NCBI GenBank assembly: GCA_037157565.1
Contig: JAZHRO010000036.1
Coordinates: 15,116,501-15,180,500, forward strand
DNA from: Thalassia testudinum
Taxonomy: Eukaryota; Streptophyta; Magnoliopsida; Alismatales; Hydrocharitaceae
Direction: 5' to 3'
Length of the DNA stretch: 64,000 nucleotides
The number at the start of each line of letters is the position of its first letter. Within the stretch, counting starts at the first letter, position 1. This document shows, one piece after another, positions 41,332-52,030 of this stretch. Both the position numbers and the translations under genes were made by a program. The notes below the pieces were generated by a model that worked only from the letters and a program-made list of their open reading frames with translations, had not been told where the DNA came from and did not search any database.

Positions 41332-41436
41332 TGGAGAGAATGAAAATTCTTATTGAACCAGCAAACTCTACATCTCTTTGTATAAAAAATAACAAAAAAG
41401 TAAAACATGACTGATAGGGTATTGAACATACTAACA
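41332..41436 (-). repeat. Cop-E 5' LTR
   Basis: 105 bp, TGGAGAGAATGAAAATTC to ACATACTAACA. The same sequence as 24315-24463 except for an internal deletion of about 45 bp after the TATA box. Confidence 0.85.
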
Positions 41437-41775
41437 GTAAGTAGCCGCCTCATTATCACACCTTATCCCCATGTGGACATCAACAGGAACATGCAAGTTT
41501 GTCGAGAGATCTCACCCACATCATCTTTGTAGTAGCGTATGCCATGGTCCTATATTTTGACTCTGCACTAGACCTGGAGACAACTACTTCTTTCTTACTC
41601 TTCCACGTCATTAGATTTCTTGCTACATAGGTGCAAAATCCAGTGGTAGATTTCCTATTTGCCAGACATCTTGCATAGTCTACGTTAGAGTAGGCCTCGA
41701 CACTCATAGAGGTCCCTTTAGTATATAGAACCCCTCTTCCTGGTGCTCTCTTTTAGTATCTTAGCACCATCATTT
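41437..41775 (-). pseudogene. Cop-D RNase H, N-terminal part
   Basis: MSVEAYSNVDYARCLANRKS, TTGFCTYVARNLMTWKSKKE, VVVSRSSAESKYRTMAYATT and KMMWVRSL. After a frameshift, DN.AATY leads to the Cop-E insertion and the tail at 24309-24095. SNVDYA holds the catalytic Asp. Confidence 0.88.
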
Positions 41776-42697
41776 CAACATCCCAATGTTACTTGGTAGG
41801 CCTGTCCGTGAATTGACTTAATTTCCCAATAACAAGGGAAATGTCTGGTCTGGTAATAGTCATATACAATAGCCTACCCACTAGCCCTTTGTATTGCTTG
41901 CTGTCCATTGCTTTCTCATCGTATAGTTGAGTCTTGAGATCTATGGGGATATTGGTTAGCTTTGCTCCCAACATACCAATCTTCAGTAATAAGTCAAGGG
42001 CATCTGGGAAAGTTCTACACCCTTCTTACTCTGTGCTACTTCTATCCCAAGAAAATACTTGAGAGGACCAAGATCTTTAATAACAAAATTAGTTGCTAAA
42101 CTCTTCTTGACCTTAATAATTCCATGACCATTATCCCTAGTAATGATGATATCATCCACAGACCAGCAGTGCGACTACGCCCTACTACGCCCTGTGTCGT
42201 CTTTCTAACAAATAATGAATGATTTGAAAAGGACCTCCACAAGCCCACTGTCTCAACAAGCTTTGACAGGTTTTGGAACCAAGCTCCCGGACTTTGCTCC
42301 AGGCCATATAAAGCCTTCTACAGTCTACAAATCTTGGAACACTCCTAAATCTCATAGCTAAGAGGCTGTTACATATAAACTTCTTCTAGTAAGTCACTAT
42401 ATGCGAAAGCATTTTTAACATTGAGATGGTAGAGGGCCAGTCAAACTGCACAATTGAAATCAAGATGCGGATGGTAGGAAGCCGGGTCACTGGAGAAAAT
42501 GTGTCAAAGAAAATCACCTCATATGTTTGGGTGAATCCCTTAGCCACATGACAGGCTTTGTGTCTAGAGATTGTCTTGTTAGGATTATACTTATTAGTGA
42601 ACACCCAACAACATCCCACAACAGAGGCTATTGAAGGTAGATCTAAAAGCTCCCAAGGTACTTGGGAGCAAAGAGTGGCCATCTCATCCTCAATTGG
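41776..42697 (-). pseudogene. Cop-D reverse transcriptase
   Basis: VPWELLDLPSIASVVGCCWV, FTNKYNPNKTISRHKACHVA, KGFTQTYEVIFFDTFSPVTR, then frame breaks, a CRL-KALYGLEQSPGAWF-like stretch near 42280, and SVDDIIITRDNG near 42160, which keeps the Asp-Asp pair though Tyr is Ser. It ends MLGAKLTNIPIDLKTQLYDE and GLVGRLLYMTITRPDISLVI. Multiple stops. Confidence 0.87.
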
Positions 42698-43110
42698 CTA
42701 GCACCACTTGGGATCAAGCATAGCCTGTTGATGACTGGTAGGAATGGACATGGCAGAGAGAGCATAGTAGAAGTTGCTATAGGCCCCTCTTAAATATGCA
42801 GTGGACGCAGTATTTGATATAAGATATTTAGCATAACTCCGTTGGACTTTGCGGATAGCAATGGGAAGATCTATATTATCAACTGCATGTGGCATAGTCT
42901 CAATATTTGATATAGCCTCACCACTGTCATCTTGTAAATGCCCTAGATTACTATGCACAATCTCATCAGTATGCAAATCATCTATGCTCACCTAATGCAA
43001 GGGAGGAATTGGGGTAGAGGAAGAGAGGCACTGTCGATAGGTAACAAGTCAGCGGGTGATAAGAGGATCTCGAAACCTAGTAGACTCCAAGGTAACAGGC
43101 TCTAGAGGTG
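42698..43110 (-). pseudogene. Cop-D integrase-RT linker
   Basis: IDDLHTDEIVHSNLGHLQDD and DLPIAIRKVQRSYAKYLISN (linker end), YAL.AMSIPTSHQQAMLDPK leading into RT. Variable sequence of no enzymatic role. Confidence 0.8.
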
Positions 43111-44060
43111 GTGGCTCAAAGGGTAGTGACACATTTGCACTTACATAGTGCCTGTGTGAAAGGAACATAGCAGCGATATACCTTCTGAGTGTGAGAATAT
43201 CCCAGAAAGACATTTGACCGAGTGAGTAAGCTTATCCTGACCTGGAGTAGTAATATGGACAAAAGTAACACAACCAAACACCCTAAGTGGAACATGAAAT
43301 AGGTTACTCTCAAGATAGAGAAGTTAGAGGGGAATATGTTAATGGATAACAGAGGAAGGCATCCTATTAATCAAGTAGCATGTTATGAGAACACCTCAAT
43401 AAAGAGAGGGGACACTATGGTGAATAAGCAACATGTGTGTCACATAAAGAATATGCTTGTGCTTCCTCTCAGCAACGTTATTTTGTTGGAATGTATGACA
43501 ATGGATAGTTTAATAGATGATCCCACAAGATTTATAGAACACAAAAATGCGTTGGGTACAAAATTCAAGAGTATTGCTTGAACGAACATTCTTAACACAA
43601 ATACCAAACTGATTTTTATATTTTTAAAACAAAATGCTCCAATACAGTGCCCACATCAGACTTAATTCTTTAACAGAAGCATCCAAGACAACATGGAAAA
43701 ATCATCTACAATGACAAGATAATAACAATGACCTAACAAGTCAAGAATTTGACTAGGCCCCCATACGTCAGCATGAACAAGATAAAATAACTTAGTAGAC
43801 CGTGGGCTTTGACTAACAGGATATGAACTATGGCGATGCTTTCCAAGCTAACAAGCATCACAAATGATAACAATAGACGAGGAAATATGTGGGATGACTT
43901 GAAGCCTGTCCAGAGAAAGGTGGCTTAAACGGAGATGCCATTAGAGTGGAGACCCAATAGAGAAGATAACACCCCCGTAAATGGTAGTTGCATAAGGAGA
44001 TTGGAACAGGCAATAGGTACCCCCTTCCTCGTGGCTACCACCAATCATCCTCCCCGTCAG
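43111..44060 (-). pseudogene. Cop-D integrase and pre-integrase
   Basis: From 44060 down: an H.DRLQVIPHISSSIVIICD-like zinc-domain block near 43900, ADVWGPSQILDLLGHCYYLV-like residues near 43740, HSNIPTKRCWEEA-like QQN region at 43480, the helix region near 43380, and NVFLGYSHTQKVYRCYVPFT near 43200. Stops and frame shifts. Confidence 0.8.
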
Positions 44061-44955
44061 AATATCCTAAAAAGTGCAAGTAGTGGTATCAAATGTAGCC
44101 TGCCTCCTTAGTAATTTTACTAACTGACAACAAACTAATAGGAAAGTTCGACACACGAAGAACATCAATCAATCTCATAGTGGGGGTAGCAAAAACCTTC
44201 CCCTATCCTGTAATCTAAGAATGCCTTTCATCTGCAACTTGTACTGTCCTTCCAAGTGGAACAGGCCGAATACGGCGAAAACATCATCTATCTCCACAAG
44301 GATGTTAGGAGGCCCCAGAGTCAACCAGCTAGTCTATATCATACTAATCATTAGTGGTAGAGGTGAAAGCAAGTTCTGTACTTGACGAGGAAGCGAAAGT
44401 AGCAGTCTCTGGGTGAGTGATGTCTATGTAAGGCATTGGAACAACTCATCACAGTTCGCCTTTGGTACAACTACCATGTCAACGGTTTGCCCTATAGTGG
44501 TCACTGCTTGATTGGCCCTGGAAGGACTACCATGTTTGGTCCAACACGTACTTTTAATATGTGCAAGTCATGCATCCTCATCCAGTAGATCGACAACCGC
44601 GACCTCTACCCATTATGGAACGGGTACAACGACCATGACCTGGAATAGCAGCAAGGGTTGTGGTCTATCCTATAGGTGTAAGAGTGATAGAAATCCTGCT
44701 CATCCGGTTGTATGTCTCCTCCAAGGTAGGAAGCTTTGAGACGGTAACTGTGAGTGCGTAGCGGTATAATCTAATCTAAGACTGGCCAGAAATTGAAGTA
44801 CTACAGCCTCACAACAATAGGTCCTCTAAGTGGTACAGATGCAAATAGGTCTACACACGTTATACTTCTCCAATAGACCTTTCAAGGTCGAATAGCATGC
44901 TGCCCTCCTGACGAAGCTGAGAGAGCTCGTTATATATCTGGAAGACTCTTTGGAA
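44061..44955 (-). pseudogene. Cop-D protease and gag C-terminal half (truncated)
   Basis: Protease traces near 44330 (LVDSGA-like, eroded). AHIKSTCWTKHGSP near 44540 is a knuckle remnant with the first cysteines lost. TLEETYNRMSRISIT near 44710 and VFQIYNELSQLRQEGS near 44930 match the gag of this family. Homology stops at about 44955, so the N-terminal half, leader and 5' LTR are gone. Confidence 0.75.
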
Positions 44956-45599
44956 AGTTATTTTCAGAAAAAGGGGAATGTTTTTAGCCAAGAAATCTAG
45001 TTTCAGCAAGAATGGTGATACATATTCCTTTGAGACAATTAGTTTTGTAAAAATTTTTTGCTTTATTACGAGTTCTTAACTCCCTCTAATAGAAAGAGGA
45101 AGTTCAACTTCAGGGTTAGGAATAGGATTGGAGAAATTACATACCAAGACCAAGGCTACCAGGAAACTACCATATAAAGAAAATTAGTGGGGAAAATGTG
45201 ATAAAAGCTGATATATCTCTCGGAAACTTCTCTCAAGCTAGAGCATACATGGTGATCATGCTAAACTTGTACATTTGAAGAACACCCATACTAGAGGCTT
45301 TCTTATTTGTAACAAGATAGCTTATCAAGATTGAAGCACTGAATGTGGTTGGTAGATACCAAGTTTTGTTAGTTGTCTGGAGTGGGAGTTCCCTCAACTA
45401 CATGAATGTCTTTAGGTGATCCTACCCTTCCACAATGGATTTGGAGCAAAGATGTTATGGGTTCTTTTAGGTGATTAACATCTACGATTCGTGTGCACAA
45501 GATGACAAAAAGAAGGTTTTTGGGCAAGGTTCACCCAGCGGGCTAGGGAGGATGCCTGGATATGTGTAGGTTCAACTCTACACTATCTTTAGAGAATCA
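44956..45599. other. Unassigned junction sequence
   Basis: Between truncated Cop-D and LINE-4. No protein motif seen; it may be the 5' part of LINE-4 with eroded frames. Confidence 0.4.
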
Positions 45600-46895
45600 A
45601 CTAGATACAAACAAAGGCCACGAAGGACGTGTTAGGACTTTTGACTATTTGCTCTCTGATGTTGGCAAGCTAAAGGTTCCCAACTACCACTTCTCATGGA
45701 GTTCTTAGGAAGGGGCCCACATTCTAGAATAGATAGATTCTTTAGCTCCATATCCTTCTATGAACACTTTCCCCTTGGTTTAGGACATCACTTCTCAGGT
45801 AATTCTCGAGCCATATCCCTTTAGCCTAGGGCTTTGGGAGAGGCCATTCATCTTGGGATGCATTTCAAATTAGATGTGTCCCGGATTCTTGAGGAAAGCT
45901 TTGGAAGTAGATGGAGTGTTGGTGGTAGGTGTGTAACCCCTCAGGTTAACTCACTTTGGTTTACCAGGAGAAGGTGTGTTTTTGTCATAAACAAGCTAAG
46001 GGAGTATACAGAGTCAGGCAGCTCATAAAGAAGAGATGGCTTCAGCAAAGATCTCAACAGCTTTGGCTCAAGAGGAATGATGCCAATGCATGATTCTTCT
46101 ATGCATATGTGAAAGATAGGAGATTGATTCCATCTAGGTTGAGCAGTATGTCTGCACTAGAAGAGGAGGTTGCCAAAGCAACTTCTATCATTGCCTATTC
46201 TAGTAGAGACAGGAATAGAGCTTGGCATTTGGGGGTGCATAAGCACTAAGGAAGCCATGAGGATGGTCATTCCTTTTGTTGAAGAGGAAGTCTAGTGAAC
46301 ACTCTTTCACTAAGGCAAGAGGGTTCTCCAAGTTCAAATAATTTTACAATGCTCTTCCTCAAGGAACTCTAGTACCTAGTTAAGGAGTTAGTCATGGTCA
46401 TCTTTAACACATTCTCTATTTGTGATGGATTTTCCCAGCTTGATCATTTATTCCTCTTTCTGTTGCTCGATAATGTGTCTAGTGTGATAGCAAAGTATAG
46501 GCTTATGTCTATACTCTATTGACAGTTTACAAGTTCTCTTCTTCAAGGAAATTTAGAAGTCAATGACGGACTTTTGGAGCCTTCAGACCAAATCAGAGGT
46601 GGAGCCTGGTTGCCAAGGATTGAAGATTTACAAACATTGCTTGCTGCTGTGGAGGATTTCAGGCCAAGGAATGATCCACCCATATGCTATGGAGTGGGTG
46701 AAAGGAAAATTTTCAGTTAAAAAAGCGCATCGCCTTCTCATGGGCATTGATGAAATGGTAGTTTCTGATCTAGTTGTAGATTGCTCCTTGATCTAGAAGG
46801 TGAACACTTCTCTTAAAAGTTGAAGTTTTTGTATGGCTTCTCAAATAGGAGAGGTTGGTGATGAAGTTAGGCAAAGACAATGGATCCAGGACATA
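45600..46895 (+). pseudogene. LINE-4: L1 ORF2 endonuclease tail to zf-RVT, RT deleted
   Basis: Plus strand. FDYLLSDVGKLKVPNYHFSW and IDRFFSSISFYEHFPLGLGH match the end of the L1 endonuclease (TW.N....SRIDRFL.S..W...FP). Then RNDANA-stop-FFYAYVKDRRL (W...GD.NT.FFH...R.R) and KGKFSVKKAHRLLMG plus RQRQWIQD, which match the C-terminal segment beyond RT. The RT core between about 46300 and 46560 is mostly missing, so an internal deletion joined the two ends. Confidence 0.65.
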
Positions 46896-46924
46896 TGGGT
46901 GGATCATTCCTTAGCCTGAAATCC

Positions 46925-46984
46925 TCCTGTGATAGGTTTTCCACGTAGTATCGTGTCTCTCGTGTGTTTGTGTTTCATTCAACA
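46925..46984 (+). repeat. Cop-F 5' LTR, last 60 bp
   Basis: GTGATAGGTTTTCCACGTAG and TCTCTCGTGTGTTTGTGTTT then CATTCAACA match the end of the 3' LTR (61180-61238). The first three quarters are deleted at the LINE-4 junction. Confidence 0.8.
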
Positions 46985-46996
46985 TGGTATCAGAGC
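46985..46996 (+). other. Cop-F primer-binding site
   Basis: TGGTATCAGAGC followed by TAGGG, directly after the LTR end ...CA. Confidence 0.93.
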
Positions 46997-47235
46997 TAGG
47001 GTTTCTCAACGAAATCTGATTTTTACAGAGAAGAGCCGTTGTGTTGCCAACCACTGGGGTTCACTAGGGTTTTGGTAGAGCTCTAGTGACTGTCCTTTCT
47101 TCAACCAACCTCGAGATATTGCTATGGGTGTTGTGCTTTGATCAAGCTATGCTCTAGCATCTCTCCAACGGCTGCACCGAAACCTTAACAAGCTTCGACA
47201 ACTCCAGCAATACTCCAGTGACGGCAAGCTCCAAT

Positions 47236-48018
47236 TAAGGTTCGAAATGCCAATTTCGATGTTATTTCGATAAATTTTCAAATGCGTATTTCGTCGGCAT
47301 GCCAACACATGTTGACAAAAATGACAGAAGTAGCATGATTAAAATTTAAAAAAAAAAACTATTTCAATGAATAAATATTTCCATTTAAGTCCTAAATCTT
47401 GTCTTTTACTTCATATGTAATGCGTCGATACATAACCTGTGTTGCAGCAGCAATAGTAGAGCTGCAACAGGAGCAGCAACAACAGCAGGAGCAGCAACAT
47501 GCCACCAGCCAGTGTTTTAAATGCTAATGGCATGCCACCAGCTTGGCGTCGAAATGGCCATTTTTGGGTAAAGGTCATGCCGACACAAATAAGTCGACAT
47601 ACAGGAATGCTGGCGGCATGCCAGTAGAGGCCAACACACACAAACACACGCACACGAATTCTTAACATGGTAAGAATATTTGGTCGAAATACTCTTATTG
47701 TTACATAATCAACATTTGATTTTCTTGAAATTAGTATCATTTTGACTATTTTTTGTCGGTATGCATCGGCATGCCCTTGGTATTTCCACGGCATGCCCTC
47801 AGCATACTGGCGAAATGCACACTTACAATTTTATCGGCACGGCATCGAAATCGACATTTCGAACCTTGCCGCCGGCATGCTGACCTTATCAACGGCATGT
47901 CGAGGTTACTAATGACATGCCGATGAAACACCTGCGTTTCGACAACTTGAGCATGTCGACATGGCATATCTTCAAAAATCGCCATTTCGTCAGCATGCCA
48001 TTGGCATTTAAATCACTA
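47236..48018. mobile_element. MITE M3, hAT-like, in Cop-F leader
   Basis: 783 bp with perfect 8-bp target duplication GCTCCAAT (47228-47235 and 48019-48026). Ends TAAGGTTCGAAATGCC and TTGGCATTTAAATCACTA, each one transition from the CAAGG...CACTG ends of M6. Core of GGCATGCC-type palindromes. MITE M4 sits inside it. Confidence 0.92.
47510..47868. mobile_element. MITE M4, nested in M3
   Basis: 359 bp, ends CAGTGTTTTAAATGC and GACATTTCGAACCTTG, target duplication CCACCAGC (47502-47509) / CCGCCGGC (47869-47876), two A/G differences. Same family as its host M3. Confidence 0.8.
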
Positions 48019-48780
48019 GCTCCAATGACTGCTCCTTTCTTTAGTGGTATCTACTATTGGGAGGCTTACAACCTCCAATTTGGCCCTTCAGCAACTTGGG
48101 CGGCACCACCCCTTGCCGTTGTCGCTTCGACGAACTTCAACAACCACTATGAGTGCTCCAGTAGAGCCCTTGGGCTCTGGGTTGAACTCTGTTTTTGTTG
48201 TTTGGTCATTAAAGCTCTTATTTGTGATTTGTGTGCTCCTGATTTAAGTCCTCGAGCTTGCCCCTATATTCATGGTCTATTTTCAGTCTAGTCTTTCCAT
48301 TGTTTGGGTTTCTCTTGGTGTCTCTTGGCTTTGGGAGCTCTGGTGGACCTCAACGACACTTTGGCAAGCTCCCTCTGTTCTCTGGATATCTACCCTCAAC
48401 CCATACTACGTTGTTGGTTTGCAGTTGTAGCTCGGGGAGTCAAGCTACTTCGTATTGTTTTATGTTGGTTCGTGGTGTTCTCTCATGAGCTTCTGATATT
48501 TGATGTCAGCGATATTTATCCAACTCTACAAGGTTGAGGTATATCATTCTCCCGTTTAACGGGATTTGTACACTCAGTTGTATTCTCTTCGACAAAATGA
48601 GGTACGATTGGTCTCTTTTGTAAGTTATGATGCCTAGTTGTATTCCCTTGGTGTGAAAGGGATACAAGTGGTTTTGTGACTTGTTAGTTGTATTCCCTGT
48701 GTTTGATAATGAGATTTAAGGCATCGATTATGAACGTTACAGAAAAAGACTCTAGTTGTGTTCTAGTTACTGAAGGGAGA

Positions 48781-49263
48781 ACATATGGTCATACTTCATC
48801 TTCCAATGACTAGATTGTTGATAATGGTGTTAATGATCATGTGAGTAGTGACCCACGATAGCTTTCTCAATATAAGCTTCGTTCAGGAAAAGATCACATC
48901 AAGGTTGCTGATGGATCTAGTGTGAAGGTTGAAGAGACCCTCCATGTTCTAGAGCTTTCTTTAAATTTGCTATCTATCAGCAAGATTTGCAAAGAACTGA
49001 AGTGTAAACTATTTTCTATGAGGGTCAATATGTCTTACATGATCTAAAAATGGGGAAGGAGACGAGGATTGCGCTTGAGTAATGGATTATATCGTTTACC
49101 TGGAAAGGTTGCACTTGCTTTTCAAGTTATGTTAAATTTCAAGGAAACAGACTCCAAGATTCATGATATGGTACCATGGCATAGGAGATTTGGACATTTA
49201 AACTGTGGCTTGGCAAAAATTGCTTCCAAACTTATTCATAGGTGTCAATTTACAAGATGTGAA
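48781..49263 (+). pseudogene. Cop-F protease and pre-integrase
   Basis: DWIVDNGVNDHVSSDPR-like active site (expected D-S-G-A; here Asp-Asn-Gly-Val), then DHIKVADGSSVKVEETLHVL, SLNLLSISKICKELKCKLF, RLSNGLYRLPGKVALAFQV and VPWHRRFGHLNCGLAKIASK with the two histidines of the HHCC domain. The Cys pair follows the M6 insertion. Confidence 0.85.
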
Positions 49264-49369
49264 CTATGAGGCAAGGCTGTTAAAGGCAAGAGGCACTTAA
49301 AGACGAGGGGGCCCCAAAATGCCCAAGGCGCTAAGCATTTTCCTAGATGCTCACCTGAGAAAAATGAGG

Positions 49370-49722
49370 TACTAATATATATATATATGCAGACATACAT
49401 ATACACGCAATAACCAAAATATGATATGTTATGATTGCATATATATAATATACAAGATATATAAGTGATTAGACAAACAAGCGCAATGCACATACATATG
49501 CACATTGATACATATCATAAGTGTATACAATTTCGTACATTTACATATACACATATGTAAATGTACAATATATTTATATGCTATTCATATGTACAGTTGT
49601 GTATGTACATTTATATTTGTATGCATAAGTTGACATGTACGTACGTACATACATATACATGTGTGTGTGTATAAACACATGTATATGTATATATCTATGC
49701 ATATGTGCATATACATATGTGT
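49370..49722. repeat. TA/ACATAT-rich microsatellite zone
   Basis: (TA)n at 49374-49388, then many ACATATAC, GTACATACAT, TATGTATATA and (GT)n blocks. Inside MITE M6 left part. No gene. Confidence 0.85.
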
Positions 49723-49851
49723 TGGGATGGAATGCGATAGTTTATTCTAAAGACCCCTAGTGCCTTTATATAGAGAGGCACAAAAGGGGAAAACATCGAT
49801 ACCCTTACAAAAGTAAAAAATCAACTAAACACTTAAAAACATAACTCAACA
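49723..49851 (-). repeat. Cop-H 3' LTR
   Basis: On the minus strand starts TGTTGAGTTATGTTTTTAAG after tract GAGGGGGAG (49860-49852). Contains TATATAAAGGCACT (minus). Like the Cop-P1 LTR in its first bases and TATA region. Confidence 0.82.
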
Positions 49852-49854
49852 CTC

Positions 49855-50446
49855 CCCCTCAAGTTGGAGTGTAAGCATCAAACATGCTTAGCTTAGAACA
49901 ATGACTATGTAGTCGCTTCTTGGAAAGTGCTTTAGTGAAGATGTCTGCAAATTGGTCTTCAGTACATATGTAAGGTGTAGAAATTTTCTTCGCCGTAATA
50001 GCCTCCCTAATGAAGTGACAATTAACTTCAATATGTTTGGTTTTCTCATGGAAGACAATTATTTGCAATACAGGTGGTCGCCTTGTTGTCACAATGCATA
50101 TGAATAGGACCAGTGACTTGTACTCCAAAATCCTCTAAGATAGATTGGACCTAGAGTAGCTCACAAGTAGTCTCAACCATGGCTCTGTATTCAGATTCGG
50201 CACTTGACCTAGAAACAATAGCCTGCTTCTTGCTTCTTCATGTAACCAAATTGCCCCTAACAAATGTGTTGTATCCTATAGTGTACCTTCTATCCTCATG
50301 TGCTCTAACATAATCAACATTTAAATAGCCTCATACATCCAAGTGCTCATTGTTCTTGAAATAAAGTCTTTTCCCAAGAATATTTTTCAAGTACCTGAGA
50401 ATCTGGCAAACTCTATCCCAATAAACTTCCCTTGGTGACTGCATAA
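49855..50446 (-). pseudogene. Cop-H RNase H C-terminal part
   Basis: CMQSPREVYWDRVCQILRYL near 50440-50390, HLDV-GYLNVDYV-like, YRAMVETTCELL-like, HEKTKHIEVNCHFIREAITA, PYICTEDQFADIFTKALSKK and HCSKLSMFDAYTPT. It stops at the Cop-I LTR inside the Met-Gln-Ser-Pro block. Confidence 0.87.
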
Positions 50447-50447
50447 T

Positions 50448-50572
50448 TGAAGTAGAGAGAATCTTATTTTACCAAGTCGTCCCTATCTCTTTATATAGAG
50501 ACAAGGGAAAAATAACATAATGGGTCGAATACAAAAAACAAGAATAATAAATACCCTCATACGTAACTCAAC
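50448..50572 (-). repeat. Cop-I 3' LTR
   Basis: 125 bp; minus strand begins TGTTGAGTTACGTATGAGGG; TATATAAAGAGATAGGG promoter-like box. Partner 55363-55501. Confidence 0.92.
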
Positions 50573-50577
50573 ACTCC

Positions 50578-51180
50578 CCTTCAAACTGGAGCATATATAT
50601 CCATCATGCTCAACTTGCTTTTACACTTCTCAAATTGGGGGTGAGGCAGTGGCTTGGTAAAATACATCAGCAGTTTGATCAGCAGAGACAAGACATGTTA
50701 TACGAAGTAGACCCTACTGAATTAGGCTCCTAGTATAATGACAGTCTAGTTCCACATGTTTCGTCCTCTCATAAAACATTGGGTTATTAGCAATATATGT
50801 TGCAGCCCGGTTATCATAATGCATCTCCATAGGTTCCTGAATTTCAACATGAAGATCTTGTAACAAAGATCTAATCTATATCATCTCGACTGCAGTATAA
50901 GCTATAGCCTTGTACTCGGACTTTGCACTAGAGAGGGAAACAACACCTTGTTTCTTGCTCCTCCAGGTCACCAAATTTCTAGCCACAAATGTACAAAAAT
51001 CAGTAGTAGATCGCCTATCTCCCACATCTCTTGCATAATCTGCATCAGAGTAAGCCACTACTGACATAGGGTCTTTTGTCTTCTGAAATAAAATGCCTCT
51101 GCCTGGACAACCCTTAATGCACCTCAACACTTGCATAACTGCCTACCAGTGAATATCAGTGGGTTTGTCTAAGAACTGAC
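50578..51180 (-). pseudogene. Cop-I RNase H
   Basis: MQVLRCIKGCPGRGILFQKT, MSVVAYSDADYARDVGDRRS (catalytic Asp in SDADYA), TTDFCTFVARNLVTWRSKKQ, VVSLSSAKSEYKAIAYTAVE, then MHYDNRAATYIANNPMFYER-like, HYTRSLIQ-like and DQTADVFYQATASPPI-like residues to the polypurine tract (51-base tail). Open except for isolated stops. Confidence 0.9.
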
Positions 51181-52030
51181 TTAGCTTACCCACTGCAAGG
51201 CTGATGTCTAGCCTGGTGATGGTTAGATACAATAACTTCCCAACAAGCTATCGATAGACCTTTTTGTCCTTTACCTTCACTGTATCCTTAAATAGATGAA
51301 CTTTAGGATCTATAGGAATGTTGGCTTCCTTGAATCTTAGCATGCTTGTCTTCTGAAGAATATCAAGTGCATGCTTTCTTTGAGACATCACTATGCCCTG
51401 ACTACTCGTGGTGATCTCAATACCCAGAAAGCATCTCAGCTTAACAAGATCTTTCATAACAAGATGGCGAGCTAATACTCCTTCACCTGGGTAATACCAT
51501 CTGCATCATTACCTGTCAGAATGAGGTCAACATATACCAATAAAGCCACAGTACCAGTACTGGTCTTCCTAACAAATAAGGAATGATCAGAAGATCTCTG
51601 CATCTCTAATGTAGAAAGTGCCTTAGACAAACGCTGAAACCGGGTTTGAGGGCTCTGCTTAAGGCCATAAATAGCTTTACGAAGTTTGCATACACACTCC
51701 CCCTTAACCTCAAAATCAGGTGGCTATTGCATGCATATCTCCCCTTCTAAATCGTCATATAGAAAGACATTTTTAACATCTAGCTGGTGAAGATACCATC
51801 CATAATGAGCCACAATAGAGATGAGAATACGGAACATGGAGAGTCGTGCCACAGGGGAAAAAGTGTCAAAGAAATCTACCCCATAACACTAGGTGAATCC
51901 TTGGGCTACAAGCCAAGCCTTATACCTAGAAATAGACTCATCAGGGTTGTATTTTAGGGTAAAGACCCATCTGGCCCCAACTAAGTGTGCACCAGAAGGT
52001 AGAGCAGATAACTCTCAGGTTCCTCTATCA
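51181..52030 (-). pseudogene. Cop-I reverse transcriptase
   Basis: LLHPHWKAAMEEMSWLTDRG, then [20 protein letters not shown], a [24 protein letters not shown] run, DFFDTFSPVARLSMF-like, IVAHYGWYLHQLDVKNVFLY-like, CKLRKAIYGLKQSPQTRFQR-like, then LLVYVDLILTGNDADG: one Asp codon of YVDD is missing. Ends KDLVKLRCFLGIEITTSSQG and VMSQRKHALDILQKTSMLRF. Confidence 0.9.

Larger units (their letters stand above)
24315..41436 (-). mobile_element. Cop-E: Ty1/copia element, nested in Cop-D and opened by Cop-P1
   Basis: Minus strand with both LTRs (24315-24463 and 41332-41436), primer site (41318-41330), gag, protease, integrase, RT and RNase H. A plastid DNA piece (26517-26748) replaces part of integrase. 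The plus-strand Cop-P1 (27675-39675) sits in the pre-integrase. Flanks GTAAT (24308-24312, two bases off the LTR start) and GTAAG (41437-41441) are a possible target duplication. Its own sequence totals about 5 kb once insertions are removed. Confidence 0.9.
23946..44955 (-). mobile_element. Cop-D: Ty1/copia element, outermost of a five-level nest
   Basis: Minus strand. 3' LTR 23946-24087 and RNase H tail 24095-24309, then interrupted by Cop-E (24315-41436). It resumes at 41437 with the rest of RNase H, RT, linker, integrase, pre-integrase, protease and part of gag, where it stops at about 44955. Its 5' LTR is missing. The two RNase H halves join across the insertion (DN-AA-Y | IANNPMFHK), so Cop-E inserted there. 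Confidence 0.85.
46997..48780 (+). other. Cop-F leader, gag not found, carrying MITE M3
   Basis: Excluding M3, about 1 kb of CT-rich leader with AGTTGTATTCCCT repeats around 48570-48700. A UBN2-type gag with a zinc knuckle is expected before protease and is not visible in any frame, so it was deleted. Confidence 0.55.
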
